This document shows positions 1 through 11,654 of a stretch of DNA of 64,000 nucleotides, in pieces (the first letter of the stretch is position 1; every line of letters starts with the position of its first letter). The stretch comes from Cycas panzhihuaensis. Lineage: Eukaryota; Cycadophyta. A program made the translations under genes and the position numbers. Location: NCBI GenBank assembly GCA_023213395.1, contig CM041465.1, positions 158,293,741 to 158,357,740 on the forward strand. The letters run 5' to 3'. Under the pieces are notes generated by a model, which saw only the letters and a list, made by a program, of their open reading frames with translations, made no database searches and was not told where the DNA came from.

Positions 1-3000
1 TAATTTTATACCTTTTGCATGTAGTACAAAAGTCCATAATATGTCTTTTGACTAAACATGACTCAACCCTACTAAACTTAAGACAATATCTTAGAACATG
101 TACTAGAAAATTATGGAATGAATCTTCTAGATCTAGAGGACTATTACAAAATGATGAAAGGATATCTTCCTATTTAGTCATACTTATGACAACTTATATC
201 TCTTGTAGATTATAGGGCTCCCCATGTACTCCTTGGAACTATGAAGTGAAATAAATACATATACAAATCATTAGCTCTTTCAAAAATTACAACAAAGGCC
301 TTTTTGGGGGAGTGTCCCGAGTATGGTCACTAGCTATTTCTTGGGGTTTTGGTTAGAAAGAAAAATAAACCCTACTCTCTCTAGCTATCATTGCCTCTTC
401 CTATAGAAGTGAAATCTCATATGAGTGGGTCTACGTTGTTCAAATCAACAATAATAATGAGATAACCATAGTATATTCTTCACTCTTAATTTACTTCTAA
501 CCTTTAGTATGATATAATATTACACATATTTTATAAAATAGAAAAAAAATAGGGCTCTTAGAGGAATGATTCTTCTAAGGGGATGTGAAGGAAAACTAAG
601 TAGAGGGAAAGGGGAAAAAATACAAAAGCTTAAGCAAAAGGAGAAAAGAAAGGAAGTAGAAATGCATGGAATTGAAGAAAATAATGGAATAGAGGATTGT
701 ATCTTCAATTTCTATATATTCATGACAAGGAAAGGTAGGTCCTTATCTTGATCTGCCTAAGCTAAGCCAGTAGGTAAAGACCTTAGAGTAAAGGAATTAG
801 AATTTGATGCTCAAAATCACATTTTACTAGTCTTAAGTCAAATAATTCTATCGTTCAAAAATCCTAATTATGCATGTAGCTCAAGATATATTTTATATAC
901 CTTCTTGTATATTCAATATTAAATCTACATGAATGTCATCAAAAACATCTTAGCGTAAATTTATGTAACATTCAAATTTTAAGTAAGCAAAAAACATAAA
1001 GGATTTATCAATAAATAAGAAAGACCAATGTAAGATAAGGATAATTATTTTCTCAAAATAAATAATTTACCTCAAAACATCCAATAGGGTGCTTAACAAA
1101 ATGAAGCAAATAATTATTGACAAAAATGATCCATGGTTTATTTTAAAATATTATATATTCAATAAGATAAGTGAGTGCCTTGAGCACTACCCAACATAGT
1201 TAGTACCAAATAGAATGAGGACTTAAATCCTTTAACAACAAATGTTCTTACTAAGTACTTATTAGCTCATTTAATCCACTACAATCCATAATATCCCTTT
1301 CCAAAAATGTTACCCTAGTTATATATACATATAATAGATACTAATAGAAAGACAGGATATGAAGAAAATAATGAGGATTCTAAAGAAGCCTAAAGAAAGA
1401 ATTTAAAAATAAATCCCCCTCCCCCCTTCCCCCTAAGGGAACACCTACTTATAGTGTAACACCTTCCATTACAGGCCTTCTACACTTGGGCTATAAGTTG
1501 GGACTACAATATCTCCATTGACAACTTGGTATTTGCTTCTATTTTGTTAATTAGCAACCATTATACTACAAAAACATTCTTGTCTCCTCATGAGATGGTG
1601 TATTCCACACCAAGTTTTTAGTGTGATAATATCTTCTCCATGGGTCTGAGCTACCATTACCATATAGGTGTGTTTAGCCATTAGGGTAATTATGCTTAAT
1701 GAACTATTATTAGGATAACTTGTGTACAACCATTGGAATAGTCTTCAAGGAGGTGCATCAATTAGTAACCACCTTGAAGTTAGCTAGTTATTACATTACT
1801 TTGTCTTTCCTACACAGGGGTTAGATCTAGGGCTATGTACTAACTTTGTTTTAGTTAATCCTTCACATAGGAAACCATAAGGAAAAGGAGAAGGAAACAT
1901 ATTACTTCATGCTACTTACTATCCTCCACTTATCGGTGTCTTCACAATTGAGTTTTTACCTTTAAGGGCTAACCCCTACACTTTGGTATCCATTCATTTC
2001 CTTAGATTCATGCATTCTCTTACACTATAATCCCTAACAAGCGATGACCTTCTCATTAGATTCTAACTCATTTTGGGTTATACCCATTTGCCACAATTGA
2101 TTATTTACCCATAGGGGCTCTTAATTCACCATATAATTTAGGCCTCTTCTAGTTGTTTAATACTTTTGAAATATACTACATCTTATGGAGTTACCCACTG
2201 TAACATCTCCCTGGTCCTTCAAAATAAAGAGTTACTCTAATCAACCCCTTCCAAACAACACTTAATCATAAGTTATGAGATTTTTGATTCTTCCCTTTAT
2301 CTAGGGATCCTTATTTATAATTGGTTGAGTGAGATATGGGTGTTTGGAGTGATTTATTTATCATAAGTTCTTAAGATTATAGGTGAGCTCCTTATTGGTT
2401 GGACACATAGGCACTTTTATAATGTGTCAATATTGCCAAAATGATTAGAAGGCTAAGCAATCATGTTGAGTAATTATCCCTTAATCATGAGGTAAGAAGG
2501 GATAATTAAGGTCATTTTGCAACATACCCCTTACAATCAAGGGTTTCAATCTACTTGATATACATGAAAGAGTTAATTTGTTAGATTTATCTATTTCTTA
2601 AAGATATAACCCTGCTTAATTATTTCCTATGTATATGAGCATTTTGTGAAGTTTTGCCTTATTTTACCGATTCTTGCTTATTGTCTTCCAATTAGATGAT
2701 TATTTTTTGTCTTTTCTAATTAAAAAGATAGATATTATGCATGGGAGATAATACCATAGGTGCATTCTTTGATCTTTTTTTTTTGCTTACTTATCATTTC
2801 CTTTCCTAAGTGGATGATTCTTGTAAATACTCTACCCATTTGATAGAGTCCTTTAGATTTTACACTTTCCTTTTCCTGCCTTCTCACTCTCTATTTTGGG
2901 CATCATTTAAAAAAAAAAATATTCCCAAAATGGCGCTTCCTCATGGGACATCAAGTTGTAGGAAAATATGTTGTCACCCTTTGTTCTCTCACATCAGATT

Positions 3001-4487
3001 CACCTGTTAGATGTGTTCTTGTGCAACAACCTCTTGTATGATTATTTACCAAATCAAAGCTTCAAGAGGGATCATAACTCATGGGAAATGATTATTTGCC
3101 ATTCATTTTCCTATAGATTCCACTCCTACGTCAACTTCATATGCTCTACACTTGTTTTGTATAACTATTTATATTAGGACTTATCCCTTTCTTTCATCAA
3201 AATTTAGGTGACAAAAATGAAGGGTAATATATACATGGATTCTTTTAATCTTTCTTGACTAGATTCTAGTTATTATGGATTACTTTGAATTATGCCAATG
3301 GCATGTGATCATATTATATAGACAACATTTGGCTAGGCTTAAAACTAGTACAATTGCTTTTAATATTACTTTTTGACTAGATTTAAAGATGACTGTGATG
3401 TGATAACTAATCTAAATAAAGATATAAGTGAGTAAAGGGATTTGTCAATGACAAGAGTTGACGTGAATTGATAAATGTAAGGCTATAATATAAGTAAGTC
3501 AATTATCAACTAATGAATGACAGATCCCTCTTGTTTTGATAATGAGTTGTAGTCTTAAATAACATCATAATAAATAAAATGATCCTAATATGGTAAACAT
3601 CAATGAATAATAAAATGTGGTTAGTTATTTCCATGTGGTCAACACTCAAGAAGGTTGATGTAATGACTATTATCTCTATAATAAAAAAGGAAATGTGCGA
3701 CTCCAAGACATTCTAAAGATAATTATCTTTTACAAAGATGTATAATTTACGTCTAGATTCCAAAGAGAATTATTTACTTAATAGCTAAACATTAGCCCAT
3801 CAAATTACTTGAATGGATGAGTAAAAGGAAATCCATAAGAGAGTTATATTGATATAAAGAGGAGGAAGAAAGAATTCAAAGTTAGAGATCATATGTTTCT
3901 TTATGAGAGGTATAAGTGAAATTCCTTGAAACTAGGAAAGTGCAAGAAGCTAGTCATAAAATAATGTGGATTGTTTAAGACTATAGAGAAGCATAAGACT
4001 AATTGCATATAAATTTGCATTTCCACCTAGTATAAGTGAGCATGATGTATTCTAAGATTGATTTTTGAAAAAGTATGGATATGATTTTAATAATTTTCTT
4101 AAATGATCTCTTATCTAAGTAAAACTAGGAGTACAACCTCAAACACAAACTATTCAAACATTATATTAAAGTCCATTTAATGACTATATAGATGATACAG
4201 TAGAATTATCCATACATGTGTATATGATGTAGTTGCATTAAGGATGTTAGTTCTTCTTAGAGGAAGAGGAGCGTGACACCTCCAATACACACTATTTATT
4301 TCATTATATATTTTTATGCTTTATATTTATGATTGTGATCTCATGTAACCACCCCTTGATGCAAATTGAGAACCTAGTGAAATACCTTATTAAGTGTGGG
4401 GTATACCTTGGTATATTTTATGTGTGACATGATGAAATATGAATTTAGTGATAAGATACTTATATGCATATATAAATGGTTTGAAGG
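1..4487. other. A+T-rich stretch without recognised genes
   Basis: Open frames here are all under about 70 codons, overlap on both strands and match no family I recognise. I found no primer binding site, LTR pair or tRNA-like fold. It is probably very old transposon debris. The only local peculiarities are homopurine/homopyrimidine tracts (near 600-660 and 1415-1433) and short poly-T runs near 2770 and 2908. Confidence 0.6.
1415..1433 (-). other. C-rich tract (polypurine on minus strand)
   Basis: Three C runs of 5, 6 and 5 are separated only by T, so the minus strand is an uninterrupted purine tract. It resembles a polypurine primer of an LTR element or a G-quadruplex-prone tract. No LTR starting with TG follows it on the minus strand, so a retroelement role is not supported. 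Confidence 0.35.
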
Positions 4488-4492
4488 TTAAA

Positions 4493-4803
4493 TGAAAGAA
4501 GGATGGATCTAGGGAATAAATCACTCACATGTACACAATGGCAATGGAGAATGAAAAGGACATGAAACAAGATATAAGAGCAAGCTTGAAGGTGAGAATG
4601 AATAATAACTCCCTCCTTGAGATTTTATATTTTATTATTGAGGGTGAGCATTAGGGTTAGGATTTTCCCGCCTAATGACATGAACCCATAATTACATCTA
4701 AATGTACACAAAGTGCATTTCATTAAGAGACTAATGCTAATAATATATCCTAAGGTCACATAATTAATCTACACAAATGACCTTAATACATTAACCTCTT
4801 TCA
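4493..4803 (-). repeat. 3' LTR of element A
   Basis: Direct repeat of 21810-22120 with the same length. It starts TGAAAGA and ends TCTTTCA, a perfect 7-bp terminal inverted repeat. Target duplication TTAAA lies at 4488-4492. Confidence 0.95.
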
Positions 4804-4816
4804 ATCCCCCCCTTAA
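4804..4816 (-). promoter_or_regulatory. Polypurine tract of element A
   Basis: Directly inside the 3' LTR the minus strand reads TTAAGGGGGGGAT before the LTR's TGAAAG. Position and G-run fit the plus-strand primer of an LTR retrotransposon and confirm minus orientation. Confidence 0.85.
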
Positions 4817-5293
4817 TGGTAGAAGGTTATTTTTGAGAAAATCTATTCTATGAGGTCTTTTTTTGAGTCCCATTATTACATTGAAATTCTAAATGACACT
4901 TTTGTGGGAAAACCCTCGTGGGGAATAGAAGCCCACAAACTTTCTAAGATCTATAGCCCCTTTTATAAACCAAAATAGCTAAGGTGGCTCTTTGATGTAG
5001 CCTGATAGCCAAGCAACTTAAATGTGCAGCTTAATCTGCTAAGTCTCCATATACCGTTTGGTCATCCCCTATGCCCTTTTGGGTTTTCACAAGTTCTAAT
5101 TTCCTAAAACTAGTACAACCCTTACCCTTCTATGCCCACATGGGATTTTCACAAATAGGATAGAGAAGAGACTTACTCTTAATTTTTTGCGTCCACAAGG
5201 GGTTTTCACAAAGAGAATAAAGTATGATAATCTTGTTGCCATCTTCTTTAATCAGTCGAAGATGGAGGCCCTAAGGCTGAGATACCTTCAGAA
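4817..5293 (-). other. 3' untranslated part of element A with repeated motif
   Basis: Noncoding stretch between the end of RNase H and the polypurine tract. A motif close to GGGTTTTCACAA recurs near 5080, 5148 and 5200, and an inverted relative occurs near 4900. Similar short repeats are common in 3' regions of plant copia elements. Confidence 0.5.
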
Positions 5294-5830
5294 CTATTCA
5301 CTCTTCACCTTTTGTAGTGGTTTGGTGAAGATATTAACTACTTGATCTGTTGTGGGGTAGTATTCTAATTGAATTATACTATCATGAATAAGTTCTCTAA
5401 TCTTGTAGACTTTCGTACTTATGTATTTAGTATAATCATGAAATACATGATTTTTTTCCATGCAGATTGCTGATTGATTATTTACATGAAGACTCGTAGG
5501 ACTTGTTTGGGTGATATTCAATGTTTCCAATAATTTTCTCAGCCATATCACCTCCTTACTAGTCTCAGAAGTAGCAATGTATTCAACTTCAGCAGTTGGA
5601 TCTGTAATTATCTTCCGCTGTCAAGATCTCCATGATATTGGTGTTGTTCCAAGAAACGTTACATACCTAAACGTAGATCTTCCTATATCTTTATCTCCTG
5701 TAAAGTCTGAGTCTGTGTATACAGAAAGCTTGAAGTCTAAATTAGGTTCATACAATAGACCATATTTGCTGCTCATCTTAAGATATCTCAACACTTGCAC
5801 TGCTACCTACCAATGATTCTACTTAGGATT
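5294..5830 (-). pseudogene. Copia RNase H domain, element A
   Basis: C-terminal pol domain that degrades the RNA strand of the RNA/DNA hybrid during reverse transcription. The minus strand carries the family patterns: a YTDSD-type segment with the first catalytic Asp near 5700, then EYIATSE, WLRKLLETL, an LHVNNQSA segment (usually DNQSA, so Asp changed to Asn) and the closing TTDQVVNIFTKPL motif. The open part is 5294-5551, 85 codons. Upstream the same frame continues with stops. The domain is of normal length for copia but interrupted, so no activity is expected. It joins reverse transcriptase directly upstream. Confidence 0.85.
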
Positions 5831-6660
5831 TGTTATGTAATGAGCAAGAATGCTAACAGAGTGTATAATATCTGGCCTTATATTGGTAGTGTAGATGAGA
5901 CTACCTACAAGTTTCCTGTAGAATATTACATCTACCTCCCTAATGTCACCTTTAGTTGAGAGTTTGGTATTAGGGTCCATAGGTAAAATCATTGATCGAG
6001 CATCTTCTAACTAAAACTTAGTTAGAAGATCGCTGATGTATTTTTCTTGGGAGAAGAAAATTTTTTTGTTCTTTCATGTTACTTCAATTCCTAAGTAATA
6101 TTTTATCAAACTGAGGTTAGATAATTCGAACATTTTACCAAGGTCCTTTTTCAGCTGGCTTATTACATGTTCACTATTACTCGTTACTAGCATGTCATCC
6201 ATAAAGATTATGAGATAAGTGACTTTATCCTTATGGCATTTGATGAACAATATTGCATGAATATCTTAGTAGTCACAAACCTCATGTCTAAGTTACCTCA
6301 TTCTTTTAGACAACTTAGCAAACCAAGCATGAGGGGCTTGTTTAAGGCTATACAAGGACTTTCTGAGCCTGCAAACCATATGCTCTTGACCTTCAATATC
6401 ATATCCTTCTGGCTGAGCCATGTAAATTTCTTATTCAAGATCTCCATTGAGAAATCTGGTCTTAATATCGAGTTGGTGGATTTTCCAACCTTGTTGGGTA
6501 GCCAAGGCCACAAGAGTTCTAATTGTAGGCCACTTAGTTGTACGTGCAAAGACTTCAGTATAGTCAATGCCTTCCCTTTGTATAAATCCTTTAGCTACCA
6601 AATTCTCCTTATATTTTTTAAGGGTGTCGTCTAATCTATATTTATTTTTGAACACCCATT
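5831..6660 (-). pseudogene. Copia reverse transcriptase domain, element A
   Basis: Copies element RNA into DNA. The best segment (6431-6655) shows the copia start of RT: LVAKGFIQREGIDYTEVF, then ALATQQGWKIHQLDIKTRFLNGDL, with the first catalytic Asp in LDIK. Further on, the minus strand gives SLYSLKQAPHAW and the active-site box as FMDD (6194-6202) instead of the usual YVDD; both aspartates remain. Frame changes near 6567 and several stops break the gene. Segments 6431-6655 and 5294-5551 are still in one frame, so little length has been lost. Confidence 0.87.
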
Positions 6661-7268
6661 TATTTTAAACTACCTTTCTGCCAAGTGGTAGATTAATGAG
6701 CTCCCATATATCATTCTTGATAAGAGATTAGTAGTCTTCATTGATGGCATTTCTCCAAGTTGCATGCTTTATAACTTCTTGGTATGTTAGGGGCTCTTCA
6801 TTAAGAGTAAGGTGCAGTTATGCCAGTTTAAGCTTAGTATATAATGATTCGTGCATCCTTGCTCTATGGGCACTTCGAGTGCTAGTTTTATCCACCTCAT
6901 CTAGTCAAATGTCCTTACTGAGTTGGTGGGCTTCTCGAGACCCTCGAGTTGGGAATGAGGTTCTCATTTCCTCAAATTCTTGGTTCTCATCTTGTTCATT
7001 AAAATGATTATTTTATGAGGAGGATGTTGATGCACCTAAGGAAGATGGTCCTTTTACCACTATTTTGCCTTTGTTGATTGAAGGTAGAGAGGATGGTTCT
7101 TCTATAATGGCTTTGCCTTTGTCAACTCTACTATCTTCAAATGATGGCGTTGGATGTGCACTCATTAGTTTAGAGATATAACTTATATCCTCTGAGGCTC
7201 TATTATCATCTTCCAATATTTAGAGTAATTTATATCTATCCCCCCCACCCCCCCTAAAAGTTTAGAAT
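6661..7268 (-). pseudogene. Integrase-RT linker, element A
   Basis: In copia polyproteins a variable, low-complexity linker joins integrase and reverse transcriptase. Here the minus strand has a Ser/Lys/Glu-rich open stretch (7013-7216) containing a near repeat KGKAIIEEPSSLPS / KGKIVVKGPSSLGA. At its upstream edge lies a G7-T-G7 run on the coding strand (7240-7254) which shifts the frame relative to integrase. Confidence 0.6.
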
Positions 7269-8222
7269 CTAAACATCATACTTGATACCATGATTATAAC
7301 GGCATGAGGGTACTTTGGAGTTTAGTTTAAATAACTGATCCTCTGTCTCTACAAAAATAACATCTCTGGTAACAATGATTTTTCGTTGTGAAGGTATAAA
7401 GACCTTATACTCTTTCTTATCCATAGGGTATCCAACAAAGATGCATTTAAGTGCCCTTGTCTGGAGTTTATTTTGATTTACATCTAGAATGTAGGCATAG
7501 CATGTAGAGCCAAAAATTTTAAAGTAGTGAATAATGGGAGCTTGTCTTGTCCAATTTTCATTAGGTTCTTGTCCTTTCTTTGATGGGCTAACAACATTGA
7601 TACAATAAATAACTATCCAGATTGCTTTAACCCATAGGTAGGAAGGTACATTTTTGTATACCAACATAGCCCAAGCCATGTTCATGATTATCCTATTCAT
7701 GCACTCGACAACTCCATTTTGTTATGGGGTACCTACTACTATTATTTGATGCTTGATGCTATTGTCTTGAAGGTAGCTTTCAAACTTATGTGAGGTATAT
7801 TCACCACCATTATTAGTTCGAAGACATTTAAGTTGATAACTTGATTCTTTTTCAATGAGGGCTTTGAATTCTTTGAATACACAGAAGGCTTCATCTTTCT
7901 TGTGTAGAAAAACTACCTATACTTTTCTAGTGAAATCATCAATAAAAGAGACGTAACATAATTTTCCCTTTAGTGAAGGAATGGGCATTAGTCTTCATAG
8001 ATCATAGTGTACCAATTGCAATAGATGGCTCAATTTCCACTGACTTTTAGGAAAGAGTTGTTGATAAGATTTTGCAATGATACAAGCTTTATATTTAAAG
8101 GGATTAGAGGAGAACTTTGGAAGATTTGGAAGAGTGTTAGAAATATCCCTAAGTCTATCAATGTGAACATGACCCATGCGAGCATGCCAAAGAGATTTTA
8201 GTGACAACGTTGGATGGGTCAA
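7269..8222 (-). pseudogene. Copia integrase, element A
   Basis: Inserts the DNA copy into the genome. Two open stretches in one frame (7269-7700 and 7995-8222) plus the damaged middle cover the domain. The N-terminal zinc-binding part reads LWHARMGH and then YKACIIAK: both His are kept, but the first Cys of the CxxC pair is Tyr. In the core, the first Asp is present (FIDDFTRK), the second has become Asn (LRTNNGGEY near 7825) and the Glu is present in VVECMNR. A Trp codon after FTRKV is a stop. The C-terminal GYPMDKKEYKVF segment is clear. Inactive copy of normal length. Confidence 0.88.
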
Positions 8223-8660
8223 GATGGAATTAAATGTAAATTCTTCATCAGCACAAGGGCTTTGGGCACACTGGGCTTCAAAATATGTAGAGTCATTCAG
8301 TCAAAAGAGTTTGCTAGAGAGATGTCCAGTCAAGACTACTTGATTAGTTGGAGGGTGAATGACCTGGAGAGTCTGGTCATTTATGGTTACACTTAGATCA
8401 AATCCATGAGAGATAAGTGTGGATAAGGAGAGAAGGTTTTGTTTGAGATTGGGCATGTATAAGACATCAAGCAATGTAAAATCTTCTAAGCCTAGTAGTT
8501 TCAGGCAAATGTTACCAACTCCTTCAACAGGTTGTTATGATTTATCAGCCATGTGAAAAACTCCTTAAACATTTGAGTTAAATGTTTGATATAGATTGTG
8601 ATTGCACGTCATATGTTGAGTTGCACCTATGTCCATAATCCAATGTCCTTCGATTGAAGC
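8223..8660 (-). pseudogene. Copia aspartic protease region, element A
   Basis: Cleaves the polyprotein. The minus strand near 8610-8646 reads GHWIMDIGATQHMT, where copia proteases have W-I-x-DSGAxxHMT. The catalytic Asp is kept but the Ser after it is Ile. Downstream the segments VLYMPNLKQNLLS and SLSTLISHG match the usual link between protease and integrase. Several in-frame stops are present. Confidence 0.8.
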
Positions 8661-9133
8661 CACACTATTTACAATTTCAATAGGACTTGGTATTGATGAA
8701 AGGAATTCACAAGCGATATATCCACATCGAGCTTCAAAGTATCTCTTTGGTTGGTCAATGGAATTTAATGCTAAAGATCACTCAATTCTTTGAAAATGTG
8801 CTTGTACAAAACTTGGACCACTAAAGGATTATTTACAAGTTTCTTCAACATTGTGAGCTCCATGTTTTGGTTGGAACTTAGCCAATTTATAAGTAGCAGT
8901 TCTGCAGTCTTTTGCTAAGTGTCCTTTACGGTTACATTGATCACACATAATAGTTTGATTACTAGTCCCTAAAGAAGTAATGGTTTGGCTTGACTGTCTT
9001 ACTCTTTATTGAGGTGGCCCTTGGCCTTGAGATTGTAGAGGTTGTAACTGAGGGTTTGATTAACCTTGTGGATGATTTTCCATGTTTTTTCCTCTTCCTC
9101 TTGCTTGATTATTTCCTTTGCCATGAGAGGGAC
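8661..9133 (-). pseudogene. Copia gag, C-terminal part with zinc knuckle, element A
   Basis: Gag is the capsid/nucleocapsid protein that packages element RNA. The minus strand at 8904-8945 encodes CDQCNRKGHLAKDC, an intact CX2CX4HX4C zinc knuckle for RNA binding. Upstream is a Gln/Gly/Asn-rich stretch. The reading ends where element N begins, at the GGGAC target site (9129-9133). The rest of gag resumes at 19146 on the far side of N. Confidence 0.85.
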
Positions 9134-11654
9134 TGAAACGCTCTCCACGGGGCAATGATCCAACGCCTAGCGGGAAGGACACAAAACCACAGGGCTAATA
9201 GGCTAAAGAACGAGGATCATACCTCGCGGGACGTCCGTGCGCCGGAGCGCTGCACGGATCGCAAGGTGCCCGGTTGCTTCCTGTGTAGCAGTAAGGCGAG
9301 ACCCTCCTACCCTTCGGATGGCCGTGAAGGGAAAAGGAATGCGACGCCGCTACTTCTCAAGGCAATGAGAAAGCTACGAGGGGCAACCAACCGAACGTGG
9401 CACGAGTAAAATATATGCAAGAGCGGCTAAGGAGGGATCGGTCACAGGATCTCAAATACCATAATACGGGTATAGCAAAGAAATGTACAAGTAAAGTAAA
9501 TGCAGAGTAAAAGCAAGTACAAACTAAATAGTTATTTCTTCCCTTTTTCTTATGTTCTTTAACTACTAAAGCAAGTGTAAAGGAACGAAGAGCACGAAAA
9601 AGAGTATGGAAGGTGAGCGGAGAATACCGGATCCGGCGGTTGGCCGAGACGCAGTGTTCGCCCAGTTGCGCTTCCTCCCGCCGTCCTTCTCGTATGCGAC
9701 GTCGGTTGAAGCGTGATGGGGGATCACTTACCTCCCGAAAGCAAATAAACACTAACTAAACCGAAACGATAGAAAATAAAGCTCAAAGCGACATAAACAA
9801 AAGGGAGAACGTACAAACAAGCGTCGACCCAAGAATGGGTCGACCCTATGCGCCTTTGTTCCGAACGCCCCGCAAGCAAATAAGGAATACCTTCCTCTCG
9901 AGAGAGAGGCTACGAGATACAAAAAGGTATGTATATATGTGCCGCAAGTAAAATAAACTAAGCTAGGAAGATACGGTTAGGCACTAACATGCAATGAAAG
10001 GGAACGAAGTCACACGACACATATGCAATCGACATACACCACTAACGCACTAAACGGGATCGAGTGTAGCCCTGGATGGCTAACTCACCCACGAGAGGTC
10101 TCCACAGATATAAGGGAAGCGATGCTAGCATGTAACAGATTCGGTCGTGTAGCAACGGATAGCCTATACCAAGACGGTATTCAAACCGACTCTCCAAAGC
10201 TTCTCTAGCCCCTGCTTCCTAAGCAAAAGTGGGAGATAAAGGGGAGAGGATAAGGGACGGAACCCTTGGGGAGTAGGATCAAGATCGGGGACTAACCCCG
10301 CTATCTCCCTCTAACCTCGTGTAACCCTTTATGCCTACTTGCCCAAGAAATGGCGAAAGAGAAGGGTTGGAGGAAAAGGATGGGTTTAGGGGGCAAGTGA
10401 GAAACTAGGCTCAGCCTAGGGCAACACTCAATGGGCCACAACCGCTACTGTTATTTGCATCAAATGATCAAGGGAAACTCAAGGAAATACATCCACAAAG
10501 AGAGGAAAAGATTTGCAAGTAAGCAATGAAGAAATAAAAAAAAGCACTTAACAAGGGACACCAAATACCTCCAATGATGAGAAATGAGAGCATGTGGGTC
10601 CTTGGAAGCTTGGTGCAATGTCCAACCAATGCCTATGAGGTGTTGTTGCATGTCCCTTGCAAGAGAATAAGGTAGTGGAACCTCATGCAAGTCAAAAGCT
10701 TGGAAATGGCTCCTTGCGATGGTCTTTCTTGGTGAAAATCCTCTTGAAAGCCTTGAGAATGTATGAAGAGGAAGAGTGCTTAGAATCGGAGTCTGTGAGG
10801 CAAAGAATGGCCCCGCAACTCCAAAGAATAGACCCTTTGTACCTCGATCCACAAATGTAGGAGGATGTCTCTTATCATGCTTTTGTTCTTTGTCTCTTTG
10901 TGAAGAAAATGCTCTAGGAAAGTTCAAAAGTGAGGTGAATAATGAAGCAAATGAATGAAAAAATGGTTTTATGTCTTGAGTGAAGCGAGTGAACGTTGGG
11001 GCCCTCGCGCCCAACTGTGGGAGCCACGCGGCAGATTCAAAAATCGCGCCACCGTCGCGTGGTTTCTCTTTTTAAATTTTAAATCGTATCATGATAAACT
11101 TAGCGACTGCTTAAGTTTATCATGCAGACGACCGGTACCGCCTTGAACTCCAGCAGATCAGCTTAATTTACCATGCAGACGAACCAAACCCAAAAATGAA
11201 AATTAAAGTAAGAAATCGTTTTTAAGGTAAAATCATAAATTAAACTCAAAATACATTAGTCAAGAGCGCTTTAGGTCATGGGCATGTGCTCAAACGGTGC
11301 AAAAGACCTAACCAAGGGTTAAACCAGCTTAGAAAGGGTTTGCAACATAAGCGACGCGGTAACACGCAAACAAAGCCTACGAAAGCATCCCGAAAGACCA
11401 TGGAGACGTCGTGGGTGGTTGTACGCCATACGGGTGTCGCATTCACGATGAATGCCCCTACCGTGAGTCGTCATAGGCTAAAGGTGCCGTTAGCACATGC
11501 ATAATGAACAAGCAATCAAACAGTGCATATGGATGGGCACATGTCAATCAAACCATTCCCACCATCGCAACGATCATAAGTAAGCAAAGTAAAGGCATAT
11601 ACCTGCACAAACCTGTGTCGATGTGTCGCAAGTCCATTCCCGATAATGGAAACA
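9134..11654 (-). repeat. 3' LTR of element N (2521 bp)
   Basis: Direct repeat of 16608-19140, collinear over its whole length. It starts TGAAACGC and ends GGAAACA. Differences from the partner are mainly 1-3-base insertions or deletions at C/G runs, while A+T-rich stretches such as 9900-10080 are nearly identical. A 184-codon frame on the minus strand (10460-11014) is split by small indels in the other LTR. Confidence 0.95.
11093..11121. other. Conserved hairpin inside 3' LTR of N
   Basis: GATAAACTTA pairs with TAAGTTTATC around a short loop. The same hairpin, with a longer perfect stem, is in the other LTR at 18578-18607. Confidence 0.6.

Noticed and set aside
6233-6634. 133-codon plus-strand frame
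   Set aside because: It is antisense to the recognisable reverse transcriptase of element A.
9357-9752. 131-codon minus-strand frame in the LTR of N with a Cys/Leu-rich end
   Set aside because: The matching part of the other LTR does not keep it, and composition plus low stop frequency explain it.
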